The notes under the pieces were generated by a model. The model ran no database searches, was not told the origin of the DNA, and saw only the letters and a list, made by a program, of their open reading frames with translations. Below are positions 39,126 through 50,403 of a stretch of 64,000 nucleotides of DNA, piece after piece. Location: contig CM049319.1 in NCBI GenBank assembly GCA_026874595.1, positions 14,349,601-14,413,600 on the forward strand. The letters are read 5' to 3'. Both the position numbers and the translations under genes were made by a program. How positions within the stretch are numbered: position 1 is the stretch's first letter; the number at the start of each line of letters is the position of its first letter. The DNA is from Sipunculus nudus. Its lineage: Eukaryota > Annelida > Sipuncula > Golfingiida > Sipunculidae.

Positions 39126-39595
39126 CTACAGTTACCATGCCTTAATATTTTTAGAGTAACTATGCGTTACCTAAATATTTCCATTTTGCCAGACTCACCC
39201 ATCGAAATAAATTTACGTATTTAATACGCTGTTAATAGAATAAGAGCCTTGTGATCAATGCAATACATAAGTGATTTAAACAGTGACGTTTCGCATAGAT
39301 TAGACCAGGTTAAACATGTTGGAAAAATTGTTATCGTAAACACTTGGTGTAGTGGAAATAATATGTCTTTTTATTTTCCATAGCAGCCTGTGTTAACTCT
39401 TCAACAGGACATGAACAGCAGCTAAATAAAAGGATTCTACATAAGGTCGAAATGACGAGAGTAAAATGTAAACAGAAGCATAATATATGGTGAGTTATAG
39501 TTTGATTTGATTCTGGAAATAGGTACATTTGATAGATACGTCGGCAGTGAGCGATATTTGATGATAATCACTCTTTCAAGCTGTCAGAGTCCGTC
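34810..39595. other. Long AT-rich region, no gene recognised
   Basis: Includes a poly(C) run (about 35970-35985), a TTCGCGAA-bearing stretch (36090-36480) like mariner MITE ends, (AT)n at 37076-37141 and the TTA/TTG array at 38955-39124. A B-box-like ggggtttgaacccgg at 35247 has no tRNA fold. No exon was recognised. Confidence 0.5.
38955..39124. repeat. TTA/TTG trinucleotide microsatellite
   Basis: A compound (TTA)n and (GTT)n run of about 170 bp. The poly-Asn and poly-Leu open frames over it are artefacts. Confidence 0.95.
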
Positions 39596-40239
39596 TAAAA
39601 ATAGGCCGCCCTTATTGACACACGGGGTGTGTCAATAAGGTCCAGCTTATTGACACACGGTTTAACTGCGCATGCGTCAAATCTTTCACACTCCGGCTAG
39701 ATGGCAGGGCGTTCACCGTGTGTCACTAACACCCCCGTCGTGATACCCGAAAAACCGTGTGTCAATAACGCTAGTAGCAGATCTTGATTACCGGGCCGTG
39801 TAGGAGAAGTGGTGGCTTAATTTGGACTAATCAGGTGTTACCATTGGGGTCCTTTGATCTCTGACACAAATGTTCAACATTTAAAATACTTTATTACTTT
39901 CATCGCCTAGGTATATTAATCAGTTTAAAACTTATTTTTATCAGGCGGGGTACTACTCTTTTCGGGGATGAAAATTACATCCCTGATGTAAATTATTTAT
40001 CTCATTTCAAAATTTTAAATATATTCAACAATTTAAAAATAAAATATGATTTACATATACATATATCTCGTTTTATTCAATATAATTTTTCTAATCAGAA
40101 AATAATAAACAAGGATAATAGGAACAAATAAGCTTTATTGAAATTAATACAAAATATAGTAAGTTAATCCTAGTTTTTTATTACTAAATATTCAAACTTT
40201 ATAAGCACATCGATACTGAATAATTAAATAATTGCTATT

Positions 40240-41800
40240 AACCTAGAGAAGTGGATACTTTATTACTCTAATTATAATAGAGACGTGATTACTGAGAATT
40301 TTGTCACATTCTTTCAAGATGTAAAGTGGACATGTTCAAAATCAGAGAAACAAACCAAAAAAGAATTGACTAAGTTACTACGAGCCATGGAATGGTCATA
40401 TCTTTATCAACAATTCATCATTGTGGCCTGATTGATTATAGAATAACGCGTCTTACTTTAACAAACTTAACCCTATAGCCAAAGATCAGAATGGGGTTCG
40501 AAAAGGACGCTCCTGTCCTGATCATATTTTTTAGTTACTTCATTATTAAGTAATCGTTTGCCTCAAGGAATAGAAACACGTCGCCCTAGTAAGTGGGCAT
40601 GCATGCAGGAAAAAACTGTTGATGGGTAAATATAGGAAACTACTTTTCACTCGCAGCTGTTTGGACTAAAATTGATTACAAAAAAAGTTTATATAGTAGT
40701 TATTAAGCTTACGTATGATTAAATAATATTTTTACAAATTGGTTTGGGGTTCTGAGGTACAAGGCGATATAATCCATCACGCTGTTTAATATATATGTAT
40801 TAACGGCTTAGCAGAAAAAAAATAAAATCCCTTATGTCGGTATAAAATCCTTTTTTATGGCCTAAAAATTCTGATTTGAAAGCGCCTGCTGGATTTTAAT
40901 CTCTTGGTCTAGTATTGAGCAAGTTTAAGAATTTTAAGGATACTATACTTATATGACCCCTTTACAAACTTAAATACTATGATGGTAGTAACAGTCCTAT
41001 AGATTATGCGTCTGAGTTATGGGGATATGCATAAACCCCGTCATGTGATAAAATTCAAAACAGACCTCTCCGTTACCTTTTTTTAGGCTTCACAGGTTCT
41101 GCATGTGTAATTGCTGCTCTAAAAGAGACATTGGTTGTTTAACATGTAGATATTACTTGATTGAGATGTTACGGTTTTGGAATCACTATAGATTACACAA
41201 GTCTAACCAAGAAAGTATTATATTGGATTATAACCTTGCAAGTCGCGGATAACTGCAGTGCTCAGATGCAAAGAAGTAAGATAATCGAATCCATTGATGT
41301 AAATCAATACACACATAAAATGAAATAGCGCCGCATTGCCAACGTAATCTGAACCAGAAGTTACGTTCTGATAATCAACATAAATGGCTTGAACAATACT
41401 GATCAGTTCTGAAATTAAGATTTTTTATCAGTTTTATCAGCATTCAGTGCACGGCACATAATTAAGTATATAGGTAAAAAGTATATGGCCCGATCGACGA
41501 CAGCAATATTAAAGTTCAGTATACTTGCTCGGCTATGGTTGGGGTACTTGCGCGGAGAAGTGAAACTGACAGATTTCAGACACCATATATAAGCTGATAC
41601 CACGAAATAAATACAGGAACCTAAACACTAAAGCAAGGGGATGTTTCATATGTAAAAACGGTGACGTTGAAGATGAGAGGCACAATGGTTTTGAATGTTC
41701 TGCCTATATTACGAACCCCTAACAATTCTGTATGATATCTACCACTAAGTATTTACTGTGTTTATATTTGAGGTGACATTTATAAGCCCAAAGGGGACTA
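40240..41800 (+). pseudogene. Decayed non-LTR retrotransposon (RT and C-terminal zinc motif)
   Basis: Translation in shifting frames gives typical pieces of a LINE ORF2: DQNGVRKGRSCPDHIF at about 40484-40530 (reverse transcriptase 'QxGFRKGRS.D' region), a YGSELWGY-like stretch near 41005, and a cysteine-histidine motif CFICKNGD..DERH...FEC at 41642-41705 as found after the RT of LINE ORF2 proteins. Several stops and frameshifts break the frame. It lies inside the TIR element 39604-43573. Confidence 0.6.
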
Positions 41801-41829
41801 TATAATAAACATATCATTATAATTATAAA

Positions 41830-42580
41830 TAAACTACTAATAAAACCTGCAAAGAAAATCCAAACAAGAGAAAACAAGAGAAACATTTAGTCACTCCAGA
41901 ATAAGTAGTTAAGAAATGGAAACAAGATTTGTTATATCAGAGGAGATTGTTCATATGGGATTCTCCAAGATTTATGACACAACAATTTTCGTACCACTTA
42001 GGAATTTTCAGTTTTATGTACTACAACGTCGGGTGACGTTAAACCCATTTCTTCAAAGACTGAATTTATGTATAGGCTAATAGATTCTCCTACTTGTACC
42101 TTTTGTAAATAAGAAAAAGAAACTTTATCACATATTTTTTGGAATTGTTCTTTTGTCGCTAACTTGTGGTTAAAAATACAAGAGGTTTTGAATAATTCGC
42201 CATTAAACTCCTCTGTAAAGTTTTCAGTATCTGAAGTTCTGTTAGGTTAAAGCGAACATAGATGGTTTAATATGCTAACACTGGTTGTAAAAAAGTATGT
42301 TTATAATTGCAGATGTCTCAAAATGTTACCCCGAACTATCATGGATGTATAAGCTATGTTAAGCAGATTTATTCAACAGAAGATGTAATCGCTAAGAAAG
42401 AAGGTAAATTAAAACAACATCATTCAAAATGGGAATACCTTACCTACCTGCTCTCCTCTACATAGATAATCTTATCGATTCAATGTAAATTGTTATTGAA
42501 ATATTAATTTCTATACGTATGTTTGTCTATGTACTGTTACGTTATGCATGTACTACGTTTCTGTAATAAAAAAAAAAAAG
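41830..42580 (+). pseudogene. Second decayed LINE 3' end with poly(A) tail
   Basis: Pieces such as FYVLQRRVTLNPFLQRLNLC and then DSPTCTFCK, ETLSHIFWNCSFVANLW (about 42005-42180, with stops between) match the zinc-binding C-terminal part of LINE ORF2 proteins. The sequence ends in gtaataaa followed by an A run (about 42565-42579), as expected for a reverse-transcribed 3' end. It is a different lineage from the fragment just upstream. Confidence 0.55.
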
Positions 42581-43440
42581 AAAATCCAAACAATTCATGC
42601 TATATAAAATATACACAATTAATATACACAAAAACGTGTTATGATACGGACACAAACATGCATACATATTTTTATTATATACAAAATATACCGTACATAA
42701 ATATTCAAGCAAGTTCCATATAAAATTAAATATTCCAATACAGTCTTCTTCAGTATCATCCTTCTCGACCTCTGAACAGTGTTTCCTAATGCATGCCCTG
42801 CCATGCAGGGGCCCTGGGTGAGGTAAATATGCAACTAGAGAATTTTTAAAGGCTTGTTTCATTTATTATCTTTGACGCATTATTTTCAATTTTTTATTAT
42901 TCTATAATAAGAAGAAATGGATATCTATATAAGAATAACTACCATATTTGATATGTAATGACTAAATGTGCTCAAATTAGTCAAAATAGCTTGTACAAAG
43001 CAATGCAACGTTTTCTTAGCGACTTTATCAATATCAACGTCATGCATAACGTTAGGGTGGTAGATCAAAGTTTGAGCCGATAAATTCGACTTAGGATACA
43101 CAATTTATCTCAAACAACACCACCTTTAATAAAATGCTTATTTTTTTGGTAAAATTATACATCTCCTTTATATTACAGAACATTACTTTTGTTTATAATT
43201 TGAGTTAAAGATGGAAAATAGGCCATTGAAACCAAAAATTTTAATTACACAATTACCCTGGAAAACCCCTGTTACAATAAGGCAAAAGAAACGTCTTAGC
43301 AATGAAAAGAAAAACCCACCACATTTCATGACGCCCAGTTTCCCTGGTAGCCTTTGAAGTTACCTGGCCCTTTGATCTAGGACACCAGTGATCAAAGTGA
43401 TTAATTGGGGCAACGGTGCCCCAGCTTACTTGCGGTACGC
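42581..43440. other. Interior of the TIR element, nothing recognised
   Basis: AT-rich sequence between the LINE tail and the right subterminal repeats. No coding signature. Confidence 0.45.
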
Positions 43441-43621
43441 ATGACTGACCACTGGTGACACACGGTAACCGAGACTCCCAATTCTCAGTACCCGAGACCT
43501 CAAAACACGGTAACCGAGACTTCCAAATTGAGGTTACCGAGACTTTCGGACCGTGTGTCAATAAGCACTCCGCTAAAAATATACCAGTCTGTATGTGTAA
43601 CATTGTGTACATGTATAATCT

Positions 43622-43880
43622 GGGAAGATCCGGATTCCTCCCAGGAAAAATCAGAATTCTGATTTTGATGAGAAAAATGAGAATCCAGAGATGGTATGAA
43701 GGGATTCCCATTCTTCCCGGGAAGAATGAGAATTCTCATTCTTCCTGGGACAAATGAGAATTCCAGTTTCTCCTGGGAAAATTGAGAATTCTCATTTTTC
43801 CCAGGAGAGATTGGAATTCAATTTTAAAATTCAAACCTGGGAAAATGAGAATTCTCATTCTTCCCGGGAAGAATGGGAAT
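43622..43880. repeat. Palindromic minisatellite (CCCGGG / GAATTC words), locus 1
   Basis: Repeated mirror words of the type ttcccgggaagaatgagaat, gaattctcatt and cctgggaaaa, about 25-45 bp apart, so both strands read alike. The same words make a second array at 45810-46055. Confidence 0.75.
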
Positions 43881-43907
43881 TATTGATGCCAACTTAACTC
43901 TTTTATT

Positions 43908-45185
43908 TTTAGCCCTCAGCCCTTAGGCTGATGGGCTATTGTCGTCACCCAAGCTGTCCGTCTGTCCGTCCGGCGTCCGTTAACTTTTACCTTGTGAGCG
44001 GGATATCTGGAAAAGGATTCACCTTCGGAATTTTATTTCCTCGGTAAAGATGTATATCGACAAAATCTCGGTCAAGTTCGAAGATGGGTGACCTTGACCT
44101 ATTTTTCTACATTTTAGAGCTGATTATAGAAAAACACTTAGATGCTTATTACTCAGGAACCATTTGGTGGATTTTCACAAAACTTACTATGATTATTGGG
44201 ACTGATAAACTGTACCTGCTACACAAGTTTGGTGGCGCCACCTACAATTTCTGATTTTTAATGAATTTTTATCGGATTTTTCAACTTTGGGCTTGTGAGC
44301 GGGATATCTCAAAAAGGATTCACCGTAGGAATTTTATTTTTTCGGTGAAGATGTATATTGACAAAATCCCGGTCAAGTTCGAAGATGGGTGACCTTGACC
44401 TATTTTTCTACGTTTTAGAGCTGATTATAGAAAAAACATTTAGAAGCTTATTTCTCAGGAACCATTGGGTGGATTTTCACAATACTTACTATGATCATAG
44501 GGACTGATGGTCTGTAACTGCTGCACAAGTTTGGGGGTGCCACCTACAATTTCTGATTTTTAATGAATTTTTCTTCGATTTTCAACTTTGGCCTTGTGAG
44601 CGGGATATCTCTAAAAGGATTCACAATAGGAATTTTATTTCTTTGGTGAAGATGTATATCGACAAAATCTCAGTCAAGTTCGAAGATGGGTGACCTTGAC
44701 CTAATTTTCAAGGTCACAGAGCTTATAATAGAATAAAACTTAGGAGCTTATTTTTCATGAAGCATTTGGTGGATTGTTATGATTCATGGTACATACCTCT
44801 CCATTTTAAATTTATAACTGAGACATGTACAGATATACATCCATGTCAGAACAGATATTTAGTACTTGTTACTGTTACCACCTTTAACCCTTTACTGTTT
44901 ACATTTATTTTAGATTTCCGACAAATTCTGACACTATTTATATTAACTCTAACAGCCATATCTTTTCAAGCTTTTTTTGTATCCTTATCAAATTTTCAAC
45001 AGTTCCATCTAAGAGGGTTTGCTGAAGATTATTGAAAATCATTGAAACTTAGAAATAATATGCAATATTTTTGTCATGAAAGAATCTATACATATCATGG
45101 CATTCTAGTGGCCCATTTTGAGTGCTCTTTAGTGGCTGGTAAACAGTAAAGGGTTAAACACTGTTCTTTTGGCTGAGGGCTTTTG
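43908..45185 (-). mobile_element. Element with three ~300-bp tandem units and a terminal hairpin (AGCCCTCAGCC family)
   Basis: Read on the minus strand, the 3' end (43912-43945) is an imperfect hairpin (AGCCCATCAGCC with GGCTGAGGGCT) followed by AAAA and preceded by GGACGGACAGACGGACAG. The core has three units spaced about 300 bp, marked by cttgtgagcgggatatct at about 43993, 44291 and 44595 and gggtgaccttgacct in each. The other end near 45171 carries ggctgagggctttt. The last unit is interrupted by the TTAA MITE at 44884-45157. The architecture is the same as the elements at 7.4 and 33.5 kb, but the family is different. Confidence 0.65.
44884..45157 (+). mobile_element. TTAA-flanked MITE, copy 3 of 3
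   Basis: TTAA at both borders; inverted ends CCCTTTACTGTTTAC; highly similar to 27099-27368 and, reversed, to 23453-23726. It is inserted in the tandem-repeat element 43908-45185. Confidence 0.85.
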
Positions 45186-45808
45186 TCAGTTTCTGCTGAT
45201 ATTCTAGTTTTTTTCATACTTTTTTCTCTTTTTCAGAAAGAAACTTTGATCATTCACAATGATTCACATTAATTCTTAACTGTTCAAGTGTTAAGAAAGA
45301 AATAAATAGTACACTTACACAAAATAGAAATATGTGAATAAAATATGAAGCTGACAAAAAGTGTTATTTATATATATATATGAAACAAGTTCCTTCATTT
45401 TTTGTTATAATATTATAATAATAGCTAGGTCAGGTTTCTGAGATGAGGTTCCCAGAGAATAAAAAAAAATTAATTATGTTTAAAGGGCACAGGAATAAGT
45501 ACACTTGTTGACACAAAGTATTATGAATTTACGATGCTGTTTGTGCGTTTGTTGATTGAACCCCTTAGATTAATAAACATCAATCAGTATTGTGTGATGC
45601 AGTGTGATCAAAGGTTGTATTTAAAATAAGCCAGTAGGCAGGATTAGATTTTAACAGAAATGTTTTTCTACTTTTTTTCATGACAAAAAATGTTACTCTT
45701 CTTTTAGCAATGGTCAGTTAATAACATTAAAGTTTGGTTATAATACAGTAGTAAAATATGCAAACCTAACCCACCTTAACTATTAAAAGGATATCATTTT
45801 ACAAATTG
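45186..45808. other. Spacer, nothing recognised
   Basis: AT-rich, with a short TA run near 45370. Confidence 0.5.
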
Positions 45809-45809
45809 G

Positions 45810-46055
45810 AGCTGGCTTGGAAAAATAAGAATTCTGGCTTTTCCTGGGAAAAATCAGAATTCTCATTCATCCCGGGAAAAATGAGGATCAAATCATATTA
45901 TGAAATGATTCTCATTTTTCCCGGGAAGAATGGGAACTTCCCATTATTCCCGGGAAAAATCGGAATTCTCATTTTTCCCGGGGGAAAATCAGAATTCTCA
46001 TTTTTCCAAGGAGGATTCCGGATTTTCCCAGATTCTCATTCTTCCCTCGACATAT
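45810..46055. repeat. Palindromic minisatellite, locus 2
   Basis: Same CCCGGG/GAATTC mirror words as 43622-43880, for example cccgggaaaaatcggaattc and gaattctcatttttc, followed by a TA run. The 144-residue open frame here (FPGK repeats) comes from the array. Confidence 0.75.
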
Positions 46056-46755
46056 ATATATATATATATCCTGCTCACAGTAAGTCAAAAGGGTCCATTG
46101 ACCCATTTTGCATTATGAAGCCCTGTTCCCTCTGGTTCCAACAGCTTTCAACTTTAGAGCGCCAAAGTTCAAGTTCTTATTTGCTATTGAAGAAACTAAA
46201 ACTTTGGTTTGAATTAAGTTTTATAGAGTACTTCCTGTGACGGGAGTCTGACTTCCAATGTAGCATATTTAATCTCCTTTGTATAACAGGGGTCTGAGCT
46301 CCAAGCAGTGAATCAATACAGTTCTAAATGTACAAATTTAATGTATTTTGTGTTCCTGTTTTACTATTTAATGTAGTAAAAATAAACCTTCTGTAGTAAG
46401 TCATTCAGATAAATTTGCATGTATGGTCAAATCTGGCCAGATCTTGTATGCTATAGAGAGTTTTAACCATAATATGATTTGTTGAGAATTTATTTCAGCC
46501 AGTTCTAAAATTCATTTCTTTTCACTGCATAAAGACACAAAAGTATGATTATATGGGCTCTATTCAATGTTTACAACATGAAATTTTCCAGAGTCAGAAA
46601 ATCTTTTTACTTCAATGTATAAACCAGGTTTTATGGTTATTTTTTTTTTTGGGGGGGGGGGGGGAGTTCTCATTGTCAACATACCATCTGTAATTTGCAT
46701 TATATAGTTTTATTTCAGTCTGTCATACACTTGAATATTAAATTTCCCATTTCAG
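46056..46755. other. Probable PIGA intron upstream of the first seen exon
   Basis: AT-rich with a T-run then a G-run (about 46640-46664). It ends in a pyrimidine-rich acceptor at 46755. I could not find the exon that should end in TG (first two bases of a cysteine codon). Confidence 0.5.
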
Positions 46756-46912
46756 CATGGTGTCTGATTTCTTCTACCCCAACATGGGTGGGGTTGAAAG
46801 TCACATATACCAGCTGTCACAGTGCCTTATGGAGAGAGGTCACAAGGTCATCATTATCACTCATGCTTATGGGGAGAGAAATGGAGTAAGATACCTAACA
46901 AATGGTCTCAAG
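46756..46912 (+). CDS. PIGA: PIGA, first exon visible here (N-terminal GT-B domain)
   Basis: PIGA is the catalytic subunit of the GPI-GlcNAc transferase complex at the ER. It moves GlcNAc from UDP-GlcNAc to phosphatidylinositol, the first step of GPI-anchor synthesis. The exon lies between an acceptor (ccatttcag) and a gtaaga donor. It reads [20 protein letters not shown], then [20 protein letters not shown], ending YLTNGLK, which is the strongly conserved start of the PIGA/GT4 fold. The single base before the ATG (C) fits the last base of the conserved Cys codon seen before MVSDFF in family members, so the ATG is probably internal and a short upstream exon is missing. The frame joins without shift to the exon at 47263. 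Confidence 0.93.
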
Positions 46913-47262
46913 GTAAGAGGACTTCCTCAAATTTTGTCTCCTGCTCTTTTGAAAGAAAAGATCTACTGTTATAATGCCTGAGTAGTGTTCTTTTATAGCT
47001 TTCTAACAGTTGATATTCCAGAATCATTCTTGTTTTGCTTGACCTGTTTGAGTCTGTCTAAATATCTGTTAAGCAATGCAATATTTCACAAACTTCAGAT
47101 CAGTTCTGAACCTTGTGGGTCAGTGTGACACAATTATGGTTTAAAAGTGGAGTACTGGGGGAAGTGCATAATCCTAGTGTGTCAAATTTACCATGGTTTA
47201 CGTCATTGGCTGAAGCTCCATGAATTATCAAAAGTTATCCATTAATGTCTGTTGTATTTCAG

Positions 47263-47385
47263 GTGTACTACCTACCAGTACAGCCCTTCTACAACCAGTG
47301 TGTGTTACCAACTGTTTTTACCCTCCTGCCAATCATCCGACATATTCTCATCCGGGAAGACATCAGCATCGTGCATGGACACTCG
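47263..47385 (+). CDS. PIGA: PIGA, second visible exon
   Basis: The acceptor is tgtatttcag. The exon is 41 whole codons: VYYLPVQPFYNQCVLPTVFT, then LLPIIRHILIREDISIVHGH, and S. It continues the PIGA N-terminal domain (family: ...LKVYYLP... and ...HSHSSFS...). The donor is gtttgt, weaker than the others in this gene. The next exon starts with AFSTLAHEA, so the join gives H-G-H-S-A-F-S as expected. Confidence 0.93.
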
Positions 47386-47875
47386 GTTTGTATAGACTCA
47401 TTCATAACACTTGCAAGAATCAGTTGTGCTGGTGTTTAATCTTTTAATAGTAAGTAGTATCACCAGATTAATGATTCTAGTGACCTATTTTGCACAACAA
47501 AAATCTTGATTTCTTCAATTTTCAGCAGCCAATTAATCCTGCTATATAACATTTAAAAATTAATAGTTTCAATGCATATTCAAACAAATTTTAAATTACT
47601 TAAAAATTTAAATTGTTATTTTTTGTGTTTTCCATGATTGGCCATGTTGAAAATTGAGTTATAATAATAATATGAATAATAATAGTGATCTTTATTGTTA
47701 TTATTTATTTTGTGAAGCTTAAAATTTAATGATTATACATACCCTCAAACACAATTACATTGTTATAATGCAATCATGCTGTGTACATGTGATTAGGACA
47801 TTCCCTTCTTTTGTTTGTTTGAAATTTATATAATTCTTGCATTTTTCTTTGAAACTATTATTTTTTTCTTTTCAG

Positions 47876-48051
47876 GCCTTTTCCACACTAGCCCATGAAG
47901 CCATGTTCCATGCTCAGACCATGGGTATTAGAGCTGTATTCACAGACCACTCACTTTTTGGTTTTGCCGATGCAAGTTCCATCATAACAAACAAGGTCCT
48001 CAGCTTCTCATTGGCTGGTACAAATCATGTGATCTGTGTGTCACACACAAG
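47876..48051 (+). CDS. PIGA: PIGA, third visible exon (GC donor)
   Basis: The acceptor is tcttttcag. The exon encodes [20 protein letters not shown], then [38 protein letters not shown], and two bases of a Ser codon. It contains the PIGA signature [11 protein letters not shown]. The exon ends ...ACAAG followed by gcaagt, a GC-AG intron. Only this cut keeps the frame, because AG + T from the next exon restores Ser-Lys-Glu-Asn. The GT four bases further on would lead to a stop. Confidence 0.92.
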
Positions 48052-48877
48052 GCAAGTATAACATGTACCCAAGTCATTGTTGTGAACCACTTCTTTATTG
48101 TAATCATTACCAGGGAGACATTTCTGCGCAGGAAGTAAATTAATTGTCTTTGAGATGAAAATTTTAATTAAAATTGTTAAGGGATAGTTTTCAATTTAAA
48201 TCTGAAGTTTAAAACTTTCAACCAGATATTAAACCAATGACATCCTGCACTCATTGGTTTGATAACAATTCTTGGACCTGGTGGTTAAACCCTGAAAACC
48301 TGGCTAAACAAAGCAGCAGTTAAAGTGAACTAGATATAAAATGGCTGCAGTGTATAACCACTGCATAAGGAGTGTAAATATAAAGATAATCACTAATTTT
48401 TAGGTGACCAGATATATTCAGGGCTTGTAACTACTCATATATTTCTTATAAATTCCATTATTTTCCTATGAAAAAATTTTCTCCAATAATTTCCTATATT
48501 TTCCAGCATATAGGCCTTTATCTGCTAAATTTGTTCACTTCACAATCATTTTTCCAATACAACTGTAAATATTCATTACTTATTGTTATTATTAAAAACA
48601 TTCAGTAGAACTGTACATTTTAGTGATGCAGTTATACAAGTACAACTATCTAAACCATTTAAACAGATTTTTAGATGCTGTTTGAAAAACTTGTAGTCAT
48701 GTTAAGTAACCAAGTAAAACACTAGGTTGTAGCAAAAACTTCTGTATTTTTCCTATATTTCCTTCTGAAAATGCCTATTAACTCTTATATTTAGCCCTCA
48801 AGTGCTCCTATAAAATTCCTATATATCTTCCACGCCTGGTAGAAGCCCTGTATATTTTTAATTCTTTGTCATTTCAG

Positions 48878-48993
48878 TAAAGAGAACACAGTACTGCGAG
48901 CTCAGATTTCTCCACAAATGGTCTCTGTCATTCCAAATGCTGTTGATGCAACTGCTTTCACCCCAGACCCAGATAAAAAACACCCTGGCAGGA
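48878..48993 (+). CDS. PIGA: PIGA, fourth visible exon
   Basis: The acceptor is catttcag and the donor is gtgagt. The exon encodes (S)[20 protein letters not shown], then [18 protein letters not shown], plus one base of the next codon. The [14 protein letters not shown] stretch is the inter-domain part of PIGA and related GT4 glycosyltransferases. Confidence 0.93.
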
Positions 48994-49535
48994 GTGAGTG
49001 ACTTACATTTTGTCAGTACAGTTAATCTTGATTATAAAACTTATCAAAGTTAACAAACTTTTAGATAATCATGGTTATTTGTAATATGTTTTGTTTGCTA
49101 TGATTCCATTTTCCTGAGATCAAAAGATATAGCAGTTATAGTTTCAGTGGTACATTTAATTATACAGTTTAATTACTTGGTGTAAATTTCAGGCTGGACC
49201 TGTATGGTACTGGTAGTCAATGTTTTATATTTGTGCAGATTTTAGTTAATGTTTTATATTTGTGCAGATATTTTATAAATAAAAAATTAGACAGTTTTAT
49301 TTTTTGATTCAATGTTCTTTATATCTCAGTTTTAAATTTGAATTAAATAAAGTTCAATAACTCAATAACTCAGTATTTGTGTGTAAACATGAGGCTATAA
49401 ACTTGACATTTTACAGCAACTACATTCCATGTACAAGATCTGAACTTTTTAAACTTCAATAATATTTCAATTTTAAATTTGAAAAATAATTTTTCTTTTT
49501 TAATGACAGCAAGATCAAATATGTATATTTTACAG

Positions 49536-49643
49536 TCACAGTGGTGGTTGTGTGCCGCCTGGTGTACAGAAAAGGAACTGATCTACTGGCACAGATTATT
49601 CCTCACATCTGTCAGAAGTATCCACAAGTTGACTTCCTTATAG
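49536..49643 (+). CDS. PIGA: PIGA, fifth visible exon (start of the nucleotide-sugar domain)
   Basis: The acceptor is attttacag and the donor is gtaaatg. The exon encodes (I)[20 protein letters not shown], then [15 protein letters not shown], plus the first base of a Gly codon. This is the opening strand and helix of the C-terminal Rossmann domain (R-L-x-Y-R-K-G, then the strand before G-G-x-G-P-K). The exons for the UDP-GlcNAc-binding E-A-F-C-M-A-I-V-E region and the C-terminal membrane anchor were not found up to 64000. They should lie further right, so the following intron exceeds 14.3 kb. Confidence 0.92.
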   Translation, partial: SQWWLCAAWCTEKELIYWHRLFLTSVRSIHKLTSL

Positions 49644-50250
49644 GTAAATGACTTTTTCTTACTCATTTTCTGTAGAAATACAGGTCAAGAAATGTGTGAA
49701 AGAATATTTTGGGCAACATTTCATATGGTTCTTAACATTGAAATGGTGCTGATGTTTATATCATTCTGTAATTCACCTTTCCTGGGCACGGTCATCAAAG
49801 AGTGTTTTCTGCTTACCAATATGGGTCTCGCTGCCATCATACTACTTCTTCAGCCTGGTCTCAGAGTATATTTGTGTCGTTTTTCTGTGCCCGTATGAAA
49901 CCCTTACAGGTTCCCTTCTAGGGAGAAAAGTGCACCTGAAATGCAAGAAATCATTAACCTGCATTATTTAAATTGGTCATAAAAGTGTGCACACTTAATA
50001 ATAAATAACTATATGAATCACTAGATAAATGTTAATTGCCATGTTTATTTATACTCAAGTTCTTATTTTTTGCTCAAATAATTGGTAAGAATCACTTGTA
50101 CTTAAGACTGAAATATCTTTCAGCACTAATTGCTTGGGTAGTCATAAAGCAGAAGGGTACTAGATATTTAGTTAGTTAATTATCGAAATTTAAAAATGAA
50201 TTTACCTCCCTGTATATTAACTGGCTGTGTAATACATTTCATACCCTCAC
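49644..50250. other. PIGA intron, nothing recognised
   Basis: AT-rich intron sequence. A 68-residue frame at 49692-49898 has no domain. Confidence 0.55.
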
Positions 50251-50365
50251 AAACAGTATTGCTTTAGTAAATTTTGTTTTCACCTGAGAATAATTTTTAC
50301 CGACTAAAGATATATTTAATCATCATCATATAGTGAACCTAAGTTTAGATCTGTATGATGTGGGT

Positions 50366-50381
50366 GGCCTTGAAAAAGGCC
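50366..50381 (-). terminator. Histone-type 3' stem-loop of 115-aa gene, copy 1
   Basis: On the minus strand: stem GGCCTT, loop TTTC, stem AAGGCC, preceded by CCTAAA and followed by ACCCACA. It starts 22 nt after the stop codon. Stem length (6 bp), loop type (UUUC) and the ACCCA flank are those of replication-dependent histone mRNAs, which bind SLBP and are cut without polyadenylation. The downstream sequence ATCATACAGATCTAAA is shared with copies 2 and 3 and may act as the downstream element (inference). Confidence 0.88.
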
Positions 50382-50403
50382 TTTAGGTATTCAGATGACT
50401 GGA

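Larger units (their letters stand above)
39604..43573. mobile_element. 3.97-kb TIR element with 8-bp target duplication, carrying LINE remnants
   Basis: The direct flanks TAAAAATA lie at 39596-39603 and 43574-43581. The terminal inverted repeats share CTTATTGACACACGG (39616-39630 and the reverse at 43551-43565), with looser similarity (GGCCGCC against GCGGAGTG) outside. Extra subterminal copies of the CCGTGTGTC word lie near both ends (39632-39770 and 43450-43565), including a palindrome at 39616-39645. The right subterminal region has repeated GGTAACCGAGACT words. No transposase frame is visible; the interior holds decayed LINE pieces. The superfamily is undetermined. Confidence 0.65.

Noticed and set aside
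38792-39224. Poly-Asn / poly-Leu frames
   Set aside because: They are products of the TTA/TTG microsatellite.
45806-46240. 144-codon frame with repeated FPGK words
   Set aside because: It is generated by the palindromic minisatellite; the same words appear in other frames and on the other strand at 43.6 kb.
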